DNA of 64,000 bases from Verrucomicrobia bacterium UBA3841 (GTDB lineage: Bacteria; Verrucomicrobiota; Kiritimatiellia; RFP12; UBA1067), in the NCBI GenBank assembly GCA_002392765.1, contig DGHT01000043.1:5232-69231 (forward strand), read 5' to 3'. This document shows, one piece after another, positions 33,773 to 41,615 of this stretch. Every line of letters starts with the position of its first letter. The first letter of the stretch is position 1. The notes below the pieces were generated by a model. It did no database searches. It saw nothing but the letters and a program-made list of their open reading frames with translations, and was not told the DNA's origin. The translations under genes were made by a program, and so were the position numbers.

Positions 33773-35533
33773 TCACTCCGGCAGATCGAACCAGTTGTAG
33801 CCCGAGTTGCCGCAGACCTCGACGACGGTCGCGGCGATCGGATGGTTCCAGCCGGGACGGCGGGCGAGCGCCTTCTTGTACGCGTACGCCTGATCTACGG
33901 TCTCCGCGTCCGGCTCGGAACGTCCGAGTACATTACCCTTCCCGGCAGCCGCGTTCGTGAAATACTTGAACTCGATGACCATCGCAGGCCTGGCGGAGCC
34001 GGGCTTCGGAATCGCAAGGAAGTCGCATCGGCCTTCGGAAGAATTGTACTCCGTCTCGAAAGAATAATATGGAGCAAGCCAGTCGAGACAGCGCGAGGTG
34101 AACGTGGTGCGGAAGAAGTTCTCGTTCATCTTGTCGAACGCCTGCGCCGGGATGCGCGCCTTCACGTAGTGCAGCCAGTAGGCGTCGAAAAGCGCCTTCC
34201 ACGTGCCGTCTGCAAGCGCGAGCGACTCGACGGCGTCGCCGAAGGCTCTGCGCGCCTCGTCGACGTTCGTGACCTCGGAAAGCTCGTCGTAATAGTCGAC
34301 GAACATGTTCTTGATCGTCAGGTTGGGGATGTCGAGGCGGAACGGACTCCGGAACGTGAGAAGTCCGAGATAGTAGAGCGCATACGGAAAGAACTCCTTC
34401 GAAAAGAACTTGGCGCGCCCGAACTTCGCGGAGAGCCCTCCAGGGTCCGCGCGCTCGCCCTCGCCGCGTTCAACGTAGGCGCGGACCTTCTCCAGGGCAT
34501 TCGCGTTTGTCTGCGCGAGGCGGCGGAACCAGCCGACGTCGGTGCGCACGTTCGCGTCGATGACGAGCGACGGCTGCCTGCCCTTGTTGGACACGAAGTT
34601 GAAGAGGTACCAGTTGCAGATTGTAGAGTTGTAAAGCGGCTCCGCGTCAGGCACGAAGCAGTACCCGTCGTAGAACGCCTTGAGATCCGCAAGCACCGCT
34701 TCCCGGTTGGAACGATCAAAGCCATGTTCCGCGTAGATGTCATCCACATACCGCTCGACCTGGGCCTGCGTGAAGCCAGCGAGGTTCAGAAGTTCCGAAT
34801 TGAGGCTCACGACCGTTCCGACGTTGAATCCACTCGAGAGGTCGTCAAGCGTGATCGGAAGTACGCCCGTGAAGTACGTGCGTCCGACCGTTCCGTCAGC
34901 AAGCCCCGCCTTCAAGGACTTGAAGAAGGCCTTGAGGAACGACTCCCGCGCCGCGTCGCCCTTCGCATCGTGCCCGCAAACGGCGTTGTACTCGATGTCG
35001 CGGCCGGACACGACAAGCTCGTTCGTGAAGTTGTCGTATTCGTCGATGATTACGTACAGGGGCGGAAGACTGTTCTCCCGGATGACCTCGCGGACCTTGT
35101 CGATGCATTCCGCGGGGGCTGTGGCCGTCTTGACCCCGCTCCAATCGGCAAGTTCCCTGTATTTGACTGTCAAGTAGTTGACGGCGCCTTTGACATTGCT
35201 CCAAAAGCGATTTTCAATCTCCGCGAGCGTCCCGACCTGAATGGTGGAGAAGTCCAACTGGAGAACAAGGAACGAGTTCCTGAGCGGCGTCGGATTGCGC
35301 CCTATGTCCATCTTGCCGAACAGCTCGTCGAAACGGTCTTTGAGGTTGATATCGTAGTAGTGCGCGAGCATCGAGCAGACAACCGACTTGCCGAACCGCT
35401 TGGGACGGAGGAATACAGGCGTCTTGATTGCCTCAAGTTCGCGGATATAGCCGGTGTTGTCCACGACAAAACATTCGCGGACAAGTTCCGCCCAGTTCAT
35501 TACGCCATACGGTATCTTGCGCTTTTTTTCCAT
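33773..35533 (-). CDS. AAA-ATPase-like / PD-(D/E)XK nuclease family protein (paralogue 2)
   Basis: Same architecture as the 23688 gene but divergent in sequence. It has NWAELVRECFVVDNTGYI, RPKRFGKSVVCSMLAHY as the P-loop-like motif, and VIIDEYDNFTNELV. The C-terminal nuclease-like core is GRCDFLAI...MVIEFKYF with a downstream QAYAYKKAL helix. It has 586 residues from the ATG at 35533. That ATG lies 7 nt after a perfect TATAAT, so the mRNA is predicted to be leaderless; the 12 extra upstream codons in frame overlap the promoter. Function unknown. With 23688 and 32345 it forms a local trio of ATPase plus nuclease-like proteins. Confidence 0.85.
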   Translation of the reverse strand: MEKKRKIPYGVMNWAELVRECFVVDNTGYIRELEAIKTPVFLRPKRFGKSVVCSMLAHYYDINLKDRFDELFGKMDIGRNPTPLRNSFLVLQLDFSTIQVGTLAEIENRFWSNVKGAVNYLTVKYRELADWSGVKTATAPAECIDKVREVIRENSLPPLYVIIDEYDNFTNELVVSGRDIEYNAVCGHDAKGDAARESFLKAFFKSLKAGLADGTVGRTYFTGVLPITLDDLSSGFNVGTVVSLNSELLNLAGFTQAQVERYVDDIYAEHGFDRSNREAVLADLKAFYDGYCFVPDAEPLYNSTICNWYLFNFVSNKGRQPSLVIDANVRTDVGWFRRLAQTNANALEKVRAYVERGEGERADPGGLSAKFGRAKFFSKEFFPYALYYLGLLTFRSPFRLDIPNLTIKNMFVDYYDELSEVTNVDEARRAFGDAVESLALADGTWKALFDAYWLHYVKARIPAQAFDKMNENFFRTTFTSRCLDWLAPYYSFETEYNSSEGRCDFLAIPKPGSARPAMVIEFKYFTNAAAGKGNVLGRSEPDAETVDQAYAYKKALARRPGWNHPIAATVVEVCGNSGYNWFDLPE

Positions 35534-35540
35534 GCCGCAT

Positions 35541-35569
35541 ATTATAGCAAATTCCGCCAATGTCCGCAA
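35541..35569 (-). promoter_or_regulatory. Leaderless-type promoter of ATPase/nuclease paralogue 2
   Basis: On the minus strand TTGCGG (35564-35569), a 17-nt spacer and a perfect TATAAT (35541-35546) are followed by exactly 7 nt and the ATG at 35533. Confidence 0.7.
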
Positions 35570-35655
35570 TGTCCCGTTTCAGGACACGCTTATGTAGCAA
35601 AAAATGCCGATTTCGCGCCATTTCATGGCGGGAATGTCTGATATGGATGTTTCCG

Positions 35656-36342
35656 CTACGCGCGATATGCGTAGCCCGCGCCGCGTGCGCCGGTTATCCT
35701 GTTCGAAAAATCGCCCAGCTTCGCCTTGAGCCTGCTGACAAGCGTACGGATAGCCCTGACATCCCCGACATATCCGTCGCCGCGCAGCTCTGAGAAGATT
35801 TCCTCCGGCGTAAAAAACCTGCCGGGGCTTTCCGTGAGCATTCTGAAAAGCATCGCCTCGGACTTGGAGAGCGCGCTCACTGTCCCGCCCGCCGACACCG
35901 TCATGCGCGCGGGGTCGAATTCGATTCCCTCGAGATGACGCTCGCGGCGTTCCAGCCGCCGCGCGAACGCGTCCGACCTTCTCAAGGCCGCCCCGATCCT
36001 CGCGACGAACTCCTCCGGACTCTGCGTCTTGGATATGTAGTCGTCCGCCCCGAATCCGAACGCCATCACCTTGGTCTCTTCGGTCGGCGCGGCCGTAAAG
36101 AAAAGAACAGGCGCGAGAGAATCCAATCTGCGGATCGCCGCGCATGCGGACAATCCGTCCATCACCGGCATCATCACGTCGAGAAGCACGAGATCCGGCC
36201 TTGACCGGCCGAAGGATTCCACAGCCTCTTTCCCGTTGCGCACGGCTTCGACGATATATCCGTGCGGCTCCAGAAGCGCGCAATACGCGCGGCGGATCGA
36301 CAATTCGTCGTCCGCGAGGAGTATTCTCCTGCGCTGTATCAT
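35656..36342 (-). CDS. OmpR/PhoB-type response regulator
   Basis: An N-terminal receiver domain has DDE near residues 11-13, the phospho-acceptor Asp in LVLLDVMMPVMDG (~54) and the conserved Lys in YISKTQSP. It is followed by a C-terminal winged-helix domain (LSKSEAMLFRMLTESPGRFFTPEEIF; VRAIRTLVSRLKAKLG). The start at 36342 overlaps the kinase stop codon (ATGA); the longer open frame upstream is a shadow of the kinase gene. It is the last gene of the paaK operon and has no second histidine kinase beside it, so it may be phosphorylated by the kinase at 38653 or respond to the Ser/Thr kinase. Confidence 0.9.
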   Translation of the reverse strand: MIQRRRILLADDELSIRRAYCALLEPHGYIVEAVRNGKEAVESFGRSRPDLVLLDVMMPVMDGLSACAAIRRLDSLAPVLFFTAAPTEETKVMAFGFGADDYISKTQSPEEFVARIGAALRRSDAFARRLERRERHLEGIEFDPARMTVSAGGTVSALSKSEAMLFRMLTESPGRFFTPEEIFSELRGDGYVGDVRAIRTLVSRLKAKLGDFSNRITGARGAGYAYRA

Positions 36343-37253
36343 TCGGAACGCTCCAGGTTCATCGACGAGGGGCCGGACGTCGGGCGCGGTTTGAACGCCG
36401 ACCCATTCTCGACCTCCCTGCACATCGTCAGAACGTCCGTCCAGTTCGAAAGCCTGTCGTTGCGGTCTTTCACGAGCATCGCCTCGAGCATCTGGCAGAA
36501 TCCCTCGGAGATCGACGGACAGTAGACCCTGGGATCCTTCGCTTTGCAATCGACCGAGCAGTGCGCGCGCATCATATCCTCCGCATCCCGTCCCGGGAAA
36601 AGGACGCGGCCGGTCGAAAGGTGGTAGAGCGTCGCCGCCAGAGAATAGATGTCCGCGCGGCAGTCGGGTTCGACATCCCCGTATATCTGCTCCGGAGAAA
36701 TGTACGCGGGCGTCCCCATGACCTGGTCGGGCACGTCCTTCTGTCCGTCGTTCAGCCACTTGTACCTGTAGCAGAGACCGAGGTCGGTCAGTTTGACGAC
36801 CCCTTCGCGGTTGATCATTATGTTTTCGGGCTTTATGTCGCAGTGGACCATGCCGTGTTCGTTCCACGCGTAGTCGAGAGCCGTTGCGATTGATTCACAG
36901 ATCAGCAGGCAGTCGGACTCCGGCAGGTGCTGTTTCCTCCGCAGGAGATCCCCGAAGTTGTAGCCGTCCACATACTCCATCTCGAAATACCAGAACCCGT
37001 TCGAGCGGCGCATTCCGTAGCTCTTTACGATGCACGGGTGGGAAATCTCCTCCATCGCCTTCTCCTCGGCGATGAACTGCTCGAGATCCGATTTGTTCTC
37101 CGTGAGGCCGGTGTCGAGAATCTTGACGGCCACGATTTCGTTGCGCTGCAGATCCATCGCCTTCCAGACCGTGGACATCCCGCCCTCGCCTATCTGGTTG
37201 ACGAGGCGGATGTCCTGAAGCTGTATATCCATCGGGGTGGCTGGCATCTTCAT
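36339..37253 (-). CDS. Soluble eukaryotic-type Ser/Thr protein kinase
   Basis: Protein kinase domain filling the whole 304 residues: glycine loop IGEGGMSTVW, VAVKIL lysine, HCDIKPEN catalytic loop, DLG in place of DFG, and GTPAYISPEQ. The HRD arginine is replaced by cysteine, so this is a non-RD kinase that may not need activation-loop phosphorylation. There is no transmembrane segment or PASTA-type sensor, unlike most bacterial PknB homologues, so it is cytosolic. Start at 37253 (ATGA overlap with the sigma-54 activator); the frame opens five codons earlier. Its placement between two response regulators suggests cross-talk; the targets are not known. Confidence 0.88.
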   Translation of the reverse strand: MKMPATPMDIQLQDIRLVNQIGEGGMSTVWKAMDLQRNEIVAVKILDTGLTENKSDLEQFIAEEKAMEEISHPCIVKSYGMRRSNGFWYFEMEYVDGYNFGDLLRRKQHLPESDCLLICESIATALDYAWNEHGMVHCDIKPENIMINREGVVKLTDLGLCYRYKWLNDGQKDVPDQVMGTPAYISPEQIYGDVEPDCRADIYSLAATLYHLSTGRVLFPGRDAEDMMRAHCSVDCKAKDPRVYCPSISEGFCQMLEAMLVKDRNDRLSNWTDVLTMCREVENGSAFKPRPTSGPSSMNLERSE

Positions 37254-38650
37254 TTTCCGGCGTTCCATTCGTTCAGTTTTCTGTGCAGCGTGCGTCTCGA
37301 TATCCCGAGCTTTTCGGCGGCGAGCGTCTTGTTGTACCGCGACTCGGCGAGAGTGGCGAGTATCTTTTCCTTCTCGGCGTCCGCGAGCGTCATGCCCGGC
37401 CTTGCGGCGGGCGCAGCCGCAGGAACCGGCACCGCGGCGGCGGCCGGCGCGGCCGCCGGAGCAGACGCCGACGCCGCCGCGATTTCAGGCGGGACGTCCT
37501 GCGCGGAAAGCCGCCTGCCGTCCGAGAGCACGACCATCCTTTCGATCGCGTTTCTCAACTGCCGGACATTCCCCGGCCAGGAGTAGTTTTCAAGAAGTTT
37601 CATCGCAGACTGGTCGATTCCCGGGTTGTCCATCGAATTCGCCTTCGAAAACTCCTTGAGAAAGCGCGAAACGAGAAGCGCAATGTCGCCGGGCCGGTCC
37701 TTGAGCGCCGGCATGCGTATGTCTATCACATCGAGACGGTAGTAGAGATCCTCCCTGAACTTGCCTTCGGCGACGTATTCGCGCAGATTCCTGTTCGTGG
37801 CGGCGACAAGCCTGAAATCGACGGGTATGTCTGCATTGCCGCCTACGCGCTGTATCGTGCGCGTTTCGAGCACGCGCAGAAGCTTGACCTGCGTCGAAAG
37901 ATCGATCTCCGTGATCTCGTCCAGAAAAAGCGTGCCGCCGGACGCCGCTTCGAACCGCCCGATCTTCTGCCTTTCCGCGCCGGTGAAAGCGCCCTTCTCG
38001 TGTCCGAAAAGCTCCGACTCGATAAGCGTCGGGGAAAGCGCGGCGCACTCGACGGCGACGAACGGGCCGGACGAGCGCGGCGAAAGATCGTGAAGAGCCC
38101 TTGCGACAAGTTCCTTGCCCGTGCCGGAAGGTCCTTCCACGAGGACGTTCGCCGACGATTTAGCCGCCTGTGCTATGAGTTTGTACACCTTCTCCATCGC
38201 GGGGGAACTGCCGGTGAAAGCGTCGAGAGCCTTGCGCTCTTTCGCCTCGTCCTCGTATTCGGCGAGACGCTTTTGCAGCGAATGCTTCTCTATCGCCTTC
38301 TGCACGCGGATCTCCATCTGGGAGATGTCGGTTATCGGTTTGGTAAGGAAATCGTCCGCCCCCTGCTTCATGGCGTCCACTGCGAGATCTATCTCGCCGA
38401 AAGCCGTCACCAGAATGCACGCCAGCGACGGATTCGCGGCCTTGGCGGCCTTTATCAGTTCGACGCCGTTTTCGCCCGGCATTTTGAAGTCCGTTATCAG
38501 CAGGGCGATCGACGGATCCGCGGCGAGCATGCTCTTCGCGGCGGCGGCGTCCGGGGCGAGCATGCATTCGCCGGTCGCGGAAAGGATTTTCGCCATCACC
38601 TCGCGCGTCGGCTTCTCGTCGTCAACGATCAGAATTTTCGGTTTGGCCAT
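37250..38650 (-). CDS. NtrC-family sigma-54 activator
   Basis: Receiver domain with Asp in LLITDFKMPGENG (~54) and Lys in LTKPITD (~104). The AAA+ domain has Walker A GPSGTGKE (~173), the GAFTGA loop that contacts sigma-54 (~221), Walker B GGTLFLDEI, and R-finger region RLDVIDIRMPALKDRPGDI. An Ala/Pro-rich linker (~393-418) leads to a Fis-type helix-turn-helix (AAEKLGISRRTLHRKL). Its gene follows the histidine kinase by 2 nt, so the two form a classical NtrB/NtrC-type pair. A strong sigma-54 promoter lies 3 kb away before clpB and is a natural target candidate. Confidence 0.93.
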   Translation of the reverse strand: MAKPKILIVDDEKPTREVMAKILSATGECMLAPDAAAAKSMLAADPSIALLITDFKMPGENGVELIKAAKAANPSLACILVTAFGEIDLAVDAMKQGADDFLTKPITDISQMEIRVQKAIEKHSLQKRLAEYEDEAKERKALDAFTGSSPAMEKVYKLIAQAAKSSANVLVEGPSGTGKELVARALHDLSPRSSGPFVAVECAALSPTLIESELFGHEKGAFTGAERQKIGRFEAASGGTLFLDEITEIDLSTQVKLLRVLETRTIQRVGGNADIPVDFRLVAATNRNLREYVAEGKFREDLYYRLDVIDIRMPALKDRPGDIALLVSRFLKEFSKANSMDNPGIDQSAMKLLENYSWPGNVRQLRNAIERMVVLSDGRRLSAQDVPPEIAAASASAPAAAPAAAAVPVPAAAPAARPGMTLADAEKEKILATLAESRYNKTLAAEKLGISRRTLHRKLNEWNAGK

Positions 38651-38652
38651 GC

Positions 38653-39714
38653 TTATCCCTCCAGCGCGCGTATGCGGCGTTCTATGCGCGGAATGCGAAT
38701 CGTGAATTTCGCGCCCTCACCGGGTTTCGACTCCACCGATATGCTCCCGCCGTGGTCGCGGACGATACGCTGCGATATCATGAGCCCCAGACCGGTGCCG
38801 TGCTCCTTCGAGGTCCTGTAAGGTTCGAAAAGATGCGCCACCTGGCCGGGATCCATCCCGGGACCGTCGTCGCGGATCTCGGCTATGACGTCCGTGTCGT
38901 CGCTCGAAAGAGCGATCGAAATCATCCCGCCGTCATTCACGGCCTCGAGAGAGTTTTTGAGAATGTTGAAAAAGACCTGCTCCATCTGAGCGGTGTCGAT
39001 CGCCACGGCCGGGATGGAGCTTTTGAGATCGAGCGTCACGGCTATGCGGCGCTCCTCGAACTGCGCGCTCATGGACGCCAGACAGTTCTTGATCGGATCG
39101 GCTACGGACGCGCGCGCGAGGTTCGGCTTCGACGGACGCAGCGCCTGCAGGAATCCGTGGATTATGCCGGCGAGCCTGTCGACCTGCCTGAGACACTCGT
39201 CGATGCCGGCGTCCGCGCCGCGCTCCCTTTTCAGAAGCTGCAGATTCAGCGAAAGCGCGTTCAGAGGGTTCCCTATCTCGTGAGCCACTCCGGCGGCGAG
39301 GTCGCGCACGGCTCTCGTCGCGCCCGCGCGCAGTTCCTCCTCCGTGCGCTCGCGCTCCGCCGTGACGTCGCGTATGTACACCAAAGCGCCGGACGTCTCC
39401 ATCGGGACGCACTGCACTTCCAGCGCCCGCGCCTCGGGATAAGTGACGGACATCTCCCGCTTCGACGCGCGGTCGGGCGCTATGCCGAGCGAACCGACCG
39501 CCTCGGACGGATCCATGCCGAGCAGACGCGAGGCTGCGGGATTGGATTTTACGACGGCGCCGGACGCGTCGAGAACGACTATCCCGATCGATATGGTGGT
39601 GAAAAGAGCGTCAAGCGAGGCGGCCTCGTCGGACAGCCTCGCATACTGTTCGCGAAGGCGGCCTGCGTCCATCTTGGACATGTGCCGCCTCACGCCATCG
39701 AAAAAGCCTTTCAT
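38653..39714 (-). CDS. NtrB/AtoS-type PAS histidine kinase
   Basis: Cytosolic sensor kinase without membrane segments. A PAS domain covers ~32-115 (ISIGIVVLDASGAVVKSNPAA). The HisKA phospho-acceptor is His145 in AGVAHEIGNPLNAL. The HATPase domain shows N-box NILKNSLEAV, DDGPGMDPGQV and GTGLGLMIS. It overlaps the ACT-protein stop/start (ATGA) and lies 2 nt before its likely partner, the NtrC-type activator. The PAS signal is unknown; the coupling to paaK and an ACT protein suggests an aromatic or amino-acid-derived cue, which is inference. Confidence 0.92.
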   Translation of the reverse strand: MKGFFDGVRRHMSKMDAGRLREQYARLSDEAASLDALFTTISIGIVVLDASGAVVKSNPAASRLLGMDPSEAVGSLGIAPDRASKREMSVTYPEARALEVQCVPMETSGALVYIRDVTAERERTEEELRAGATRAVRDLAAGVAHEIGNPLNALSLNLQLLKRERGADAGIDECLRQVDRLAGIIHGFLQALRPSKPNLARASVADPIKNCLASMSAQFEERRIAVTLDLKSSIPAVAIDTAQMEQVFFNILKNSLEAVNDGGMISIALSSDDTDVIAEIRDDGPGMDPGQVAHLFEPYRTSKEHGTGLGLMISQRIVRDHGGSISVESKPGEGAKFTIRIPRIERRIRALEG

Positions 39715-40100
39715 TCCCTGAGAGCCGCCTCCGCTTTCGCGTTGTCGCTGAAACGGAACACCAGAACCGCCTTTCCACCGTCGCCGGGCGCGTAGGCGTA
39801 CGAATATTCGATGTCGACGCCGGCCGAGTCGAAACGCTCCATGAGTTCCGCCATCCCGCCGGGGCGGTCGGGCACGGTAGCGACGACCACTTCCGTCTCG
39901 CGCACGGCGAATCCGGCCGCCGCGAGAGTCTCGACCGCCTTCGGATGGTCGTCCACTATCATGCGGACGATTCCGAAATCGGCCGTGTCCGCGAGGGACA
40001 TCGCGACGATGCTGACTTCTTTCGCCGCAAGCGCGCGGCAGATCGCCGCCAGACGTCCCGGTTTGTTCTCGACGAATACGCTTATCTGCTTGACTGTCAT
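39711..40100 (-). CDS. Tandem ACT-domain protein
   Basis: 129 residues with two ACT domains (ISVFVENKPGRLAAICRALA; VVVATVPDRPGGMAELMERF), each beginning with the ligand-binding pattern N/D-K/R-PG. Such proteins commonly follow phenylacetate-CoA-ligase-like genes in anaerobes and archaea and probably bind an amino acid to regulate that pathway. The stop codon overlaps the histidine-kinase start and its start overlaps the paaK stop (both ATGA), so all three are likely made in fixed proportion. The longer open frame to 41285 is a shadow of paaK. Confidence 0.9.
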   Translation of the reverse strand: MTVKQISVFVENKPGRLAAICRALAAKEVSIVAMSLADTADFGIVRMIVDDHPKAVETLAAAGFAVRETEVVVATVPDRPGGMAELMERFDSAGVDIEYSYAYAPGDGGKAVLVFRFSDNAKAEAALRE

Positions 40101-41443
40101 TGTCCTTTCCTCCTGTTGTCGATTACGCGCTTGATTTTGCCTTCGCTTCTCGGAAGCGTTCCGGGGCCGACGAGAGTGATCCTCGGCGTGAGACCGATTA
40201 TGGATTTCACGGCTTCGAGAACCTTGCGGCGCAGATTCTCCATCGCGCCAACGTTGTCCGTGAACGCCTCCTGCGTAACTTCGACCTTGATCTCGAAAAG
40301 GTCGAGCGTGTCGGTGGACGAAAGCACGATCTGATAGTGCGGCGCAACTGACGGCACGCGCAGGAGCCCCGCCTCGATCTGTCCGGGGAATACGTTGACG
40401 CCGTGGATGATCAGCATGTCGTCGCTTCTGGCCGAAATGCGGTCCATCACGCGCATCGTCCTCCCGCACGGGCATTTTTCGGTCCGCAGACGCGTAAGGT
40501 CGCGCGTCCTGTAGCGGATCATGGGAGTGCCGCGCCTTGAAATCGTGGTGAAAACGAGTTCGCCCACCTCGCCGTCGGGAAGCGGCTCCAGGGTTTCCGG
40601 GTCGATTATTTCCGGATAGAAATGGTCTTCCCAGATGTGCAGGCCGGTGCGGAACTCGCAGTCGCCCGCGACGCCCGGCCCGGCGATTTCGGTCAGACCG
40701 TAAATGTCGTGCGCGACGATGCCCGTTTCGCGCTCGATGTTGTCGCGCATCTCCACCGTCCACGGCTCCGCGCCGAAAATGCCGTGACGCAGTTTCGTGT
40801 CGCGCCTGAAATCGACGCCCTGCTTGCGCGCCTCGTCCATTATGCGCAGGAAATACGACGGCGTGCACGCGATGGCCGTGACACCGAGATCTCGCATCAG
40901 CATGACCTGCCGCTCGGTGTTGCCGCCCGACGTGGGCAGCACCGCGCACCCCATCCCCTCGCCGCCGTAGTGGAGGCCGAGACCGCCGGTGAAAAGTCCG
41001 TAGCCGTACGACACCTGCAAAACGTCCGACGCGTTTATGCCGTACATCGCAAGACACCGCATCGCGCCGTTCTGCCAGACCGCTATGTCGTCGGGCGTGT
41101 TTGTTATGCAGATCGGCTTTCCGGTCGTTCCGCTCGAACAGTGGAAACGCGCCGTCTCCAGCATGGACGCTCCGTTTAGCCCCAGCGGATATTCGTCGCG
41201 CAAATCGATTTTCTTCGAAAAAGGAAGAAGCCTGATGTCTGAAAGCGTCTTTATGTGCCGCGGCTCCACGCCGAGCTCCTCGCATCTTCTGCGGAACAGC
41301 GGAACGCGCTCGTACGCGTAGAGAACGGTCGCTTTGAGGCGGTGCAGCTGCAAAGCCCTGAGGGACTCGACAGGCAGATAGTCCATGGCGGATACGGGAT
41401 GGATCGGCGAGCCGTTGTCGAATGACAGACTTGGATATACCAT
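40097..41443 (-). CDS. paaK: Phenylacetate-CoA ligase (PaaK-type)
   Basis: Adenylate-forming enzyme that converts phenylacetate or another aryl acid to its CoA thioester. Motifs are the P-loop SSGTTGKP (~102), YGLTEIAGPG (~236), RYRTRDLTRL (~316) and GRSEGK-like PRSEGKIKRV at the C-terminus with the catalytic Lys. In organisms that ferment aromatic amino acids, PaaK-like ligases recover energy from aryl-acetyl products made by indolepyruvate:ferredoxin oxidoreductase; iorA is at 60197 in this window. It is the first gene of a six-gene overlapping operon that continues into regulators. A good promoter and an AAGGAG site precede it. Confidence 0.93.
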   Translation of the reverse strand: MVYPSLSFDNGSPIHPVSAMDYLPVESLRALQLHRLKATVLYAYERVPLFRRRCEELGVEPRHIKTLSDIRLLPFSKKIDLRDEYPLGLNGASMLETARFHCSSGTTGKPICITNTPDDIAVWQNGAMRCLAMYGINASDVLQVSYGYGLFTGGLGLHYGGEGMGCAVLPTSGGNTERQVMLMRDLGVTAIACTPSYFLRIMDEARKQGVDFRRDTKLRHGIFGAEPWTVEMRDNIERETGIVAHDIYGLTEIAGPGVAGDCEFRTGLHIWEDHFYPEIIDPETLEPLPDGEVGELVFTTISRRGTPMIRYRTRDLTRLRTEKCPCGRTMRVMDRISARSDDMLIIHGVNVFPGQIEAGLLRVPSVAPHYQIVLSSTDTLDLFEIKVEVTQEAFTDNVGAMENLRRKVLEAVKSIIGLTPRITLVGPGTLPRSEGKIKRVIDNRRKGQ

Positions 41444-41472
41444 GTTAGGTTTACTCCTTGATTTTTCAGAAT

Positions 41473-41501
41473 ATTATATCAAAGCGACGGAAATCCGGCA
41501 A
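41473..41501 (-). promoter_or_regulatory. Promoter of the paaK regulatory operon
   Basis: On the minus strand TTGCCG (41496-41501), a 17-nt spacer and TATAAT in the context TATAATATT (41473-41478) lie upstream of AAGGAG and the ATG at 41443. Confidence 0.7.
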
Positions 41502-41568
41502 GAAAAAACATGGCACATATTGACACAATAAGAGACAAAACTGCCCGCTTCCCCGCCTAATCCACTTT

Positions 41569-41584
41569 TGGCACGGTGAATGCT
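41569..41584 (+). promoter_or_regulatory. Sigma-54 promoter of clpB
   Basis: TGGCACGGTGAATGCT matches the -24/-12 consensus TGGCACG-N4-TTGCW with one mismatch (A for T before TGC). The GG and GC elements have the correct spacing. The predicted start site is near 41596, about 20 nt before the clpB ATG, with an AAAGGAG site between. No TATAAT-type promoter is seen in this stretch. Confidence 0.78.
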
Positions 41585-41615
41585 TGAAGAATCGCAGCGA
41601 AAGGAGATTTAAACC

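Noticed and set aside
33842..35641. 599-codon plus-strand open frame opposite ATPase/nuclease paralogue 2
   Set aside because: Antisense shadow of a well-supported family member; it is Arg/Val/Glu-rich without motifs, and no promoter or ribosome-binding site precedes it.
41521..41545. Activator site upstream of the clpB sigma-54 promoter (ATTG-ACA-CAAT)
   Set aside because: The inverted repeat has only 4-bp arms and occurs once, which is too weak to call an NtrC-type binding site.
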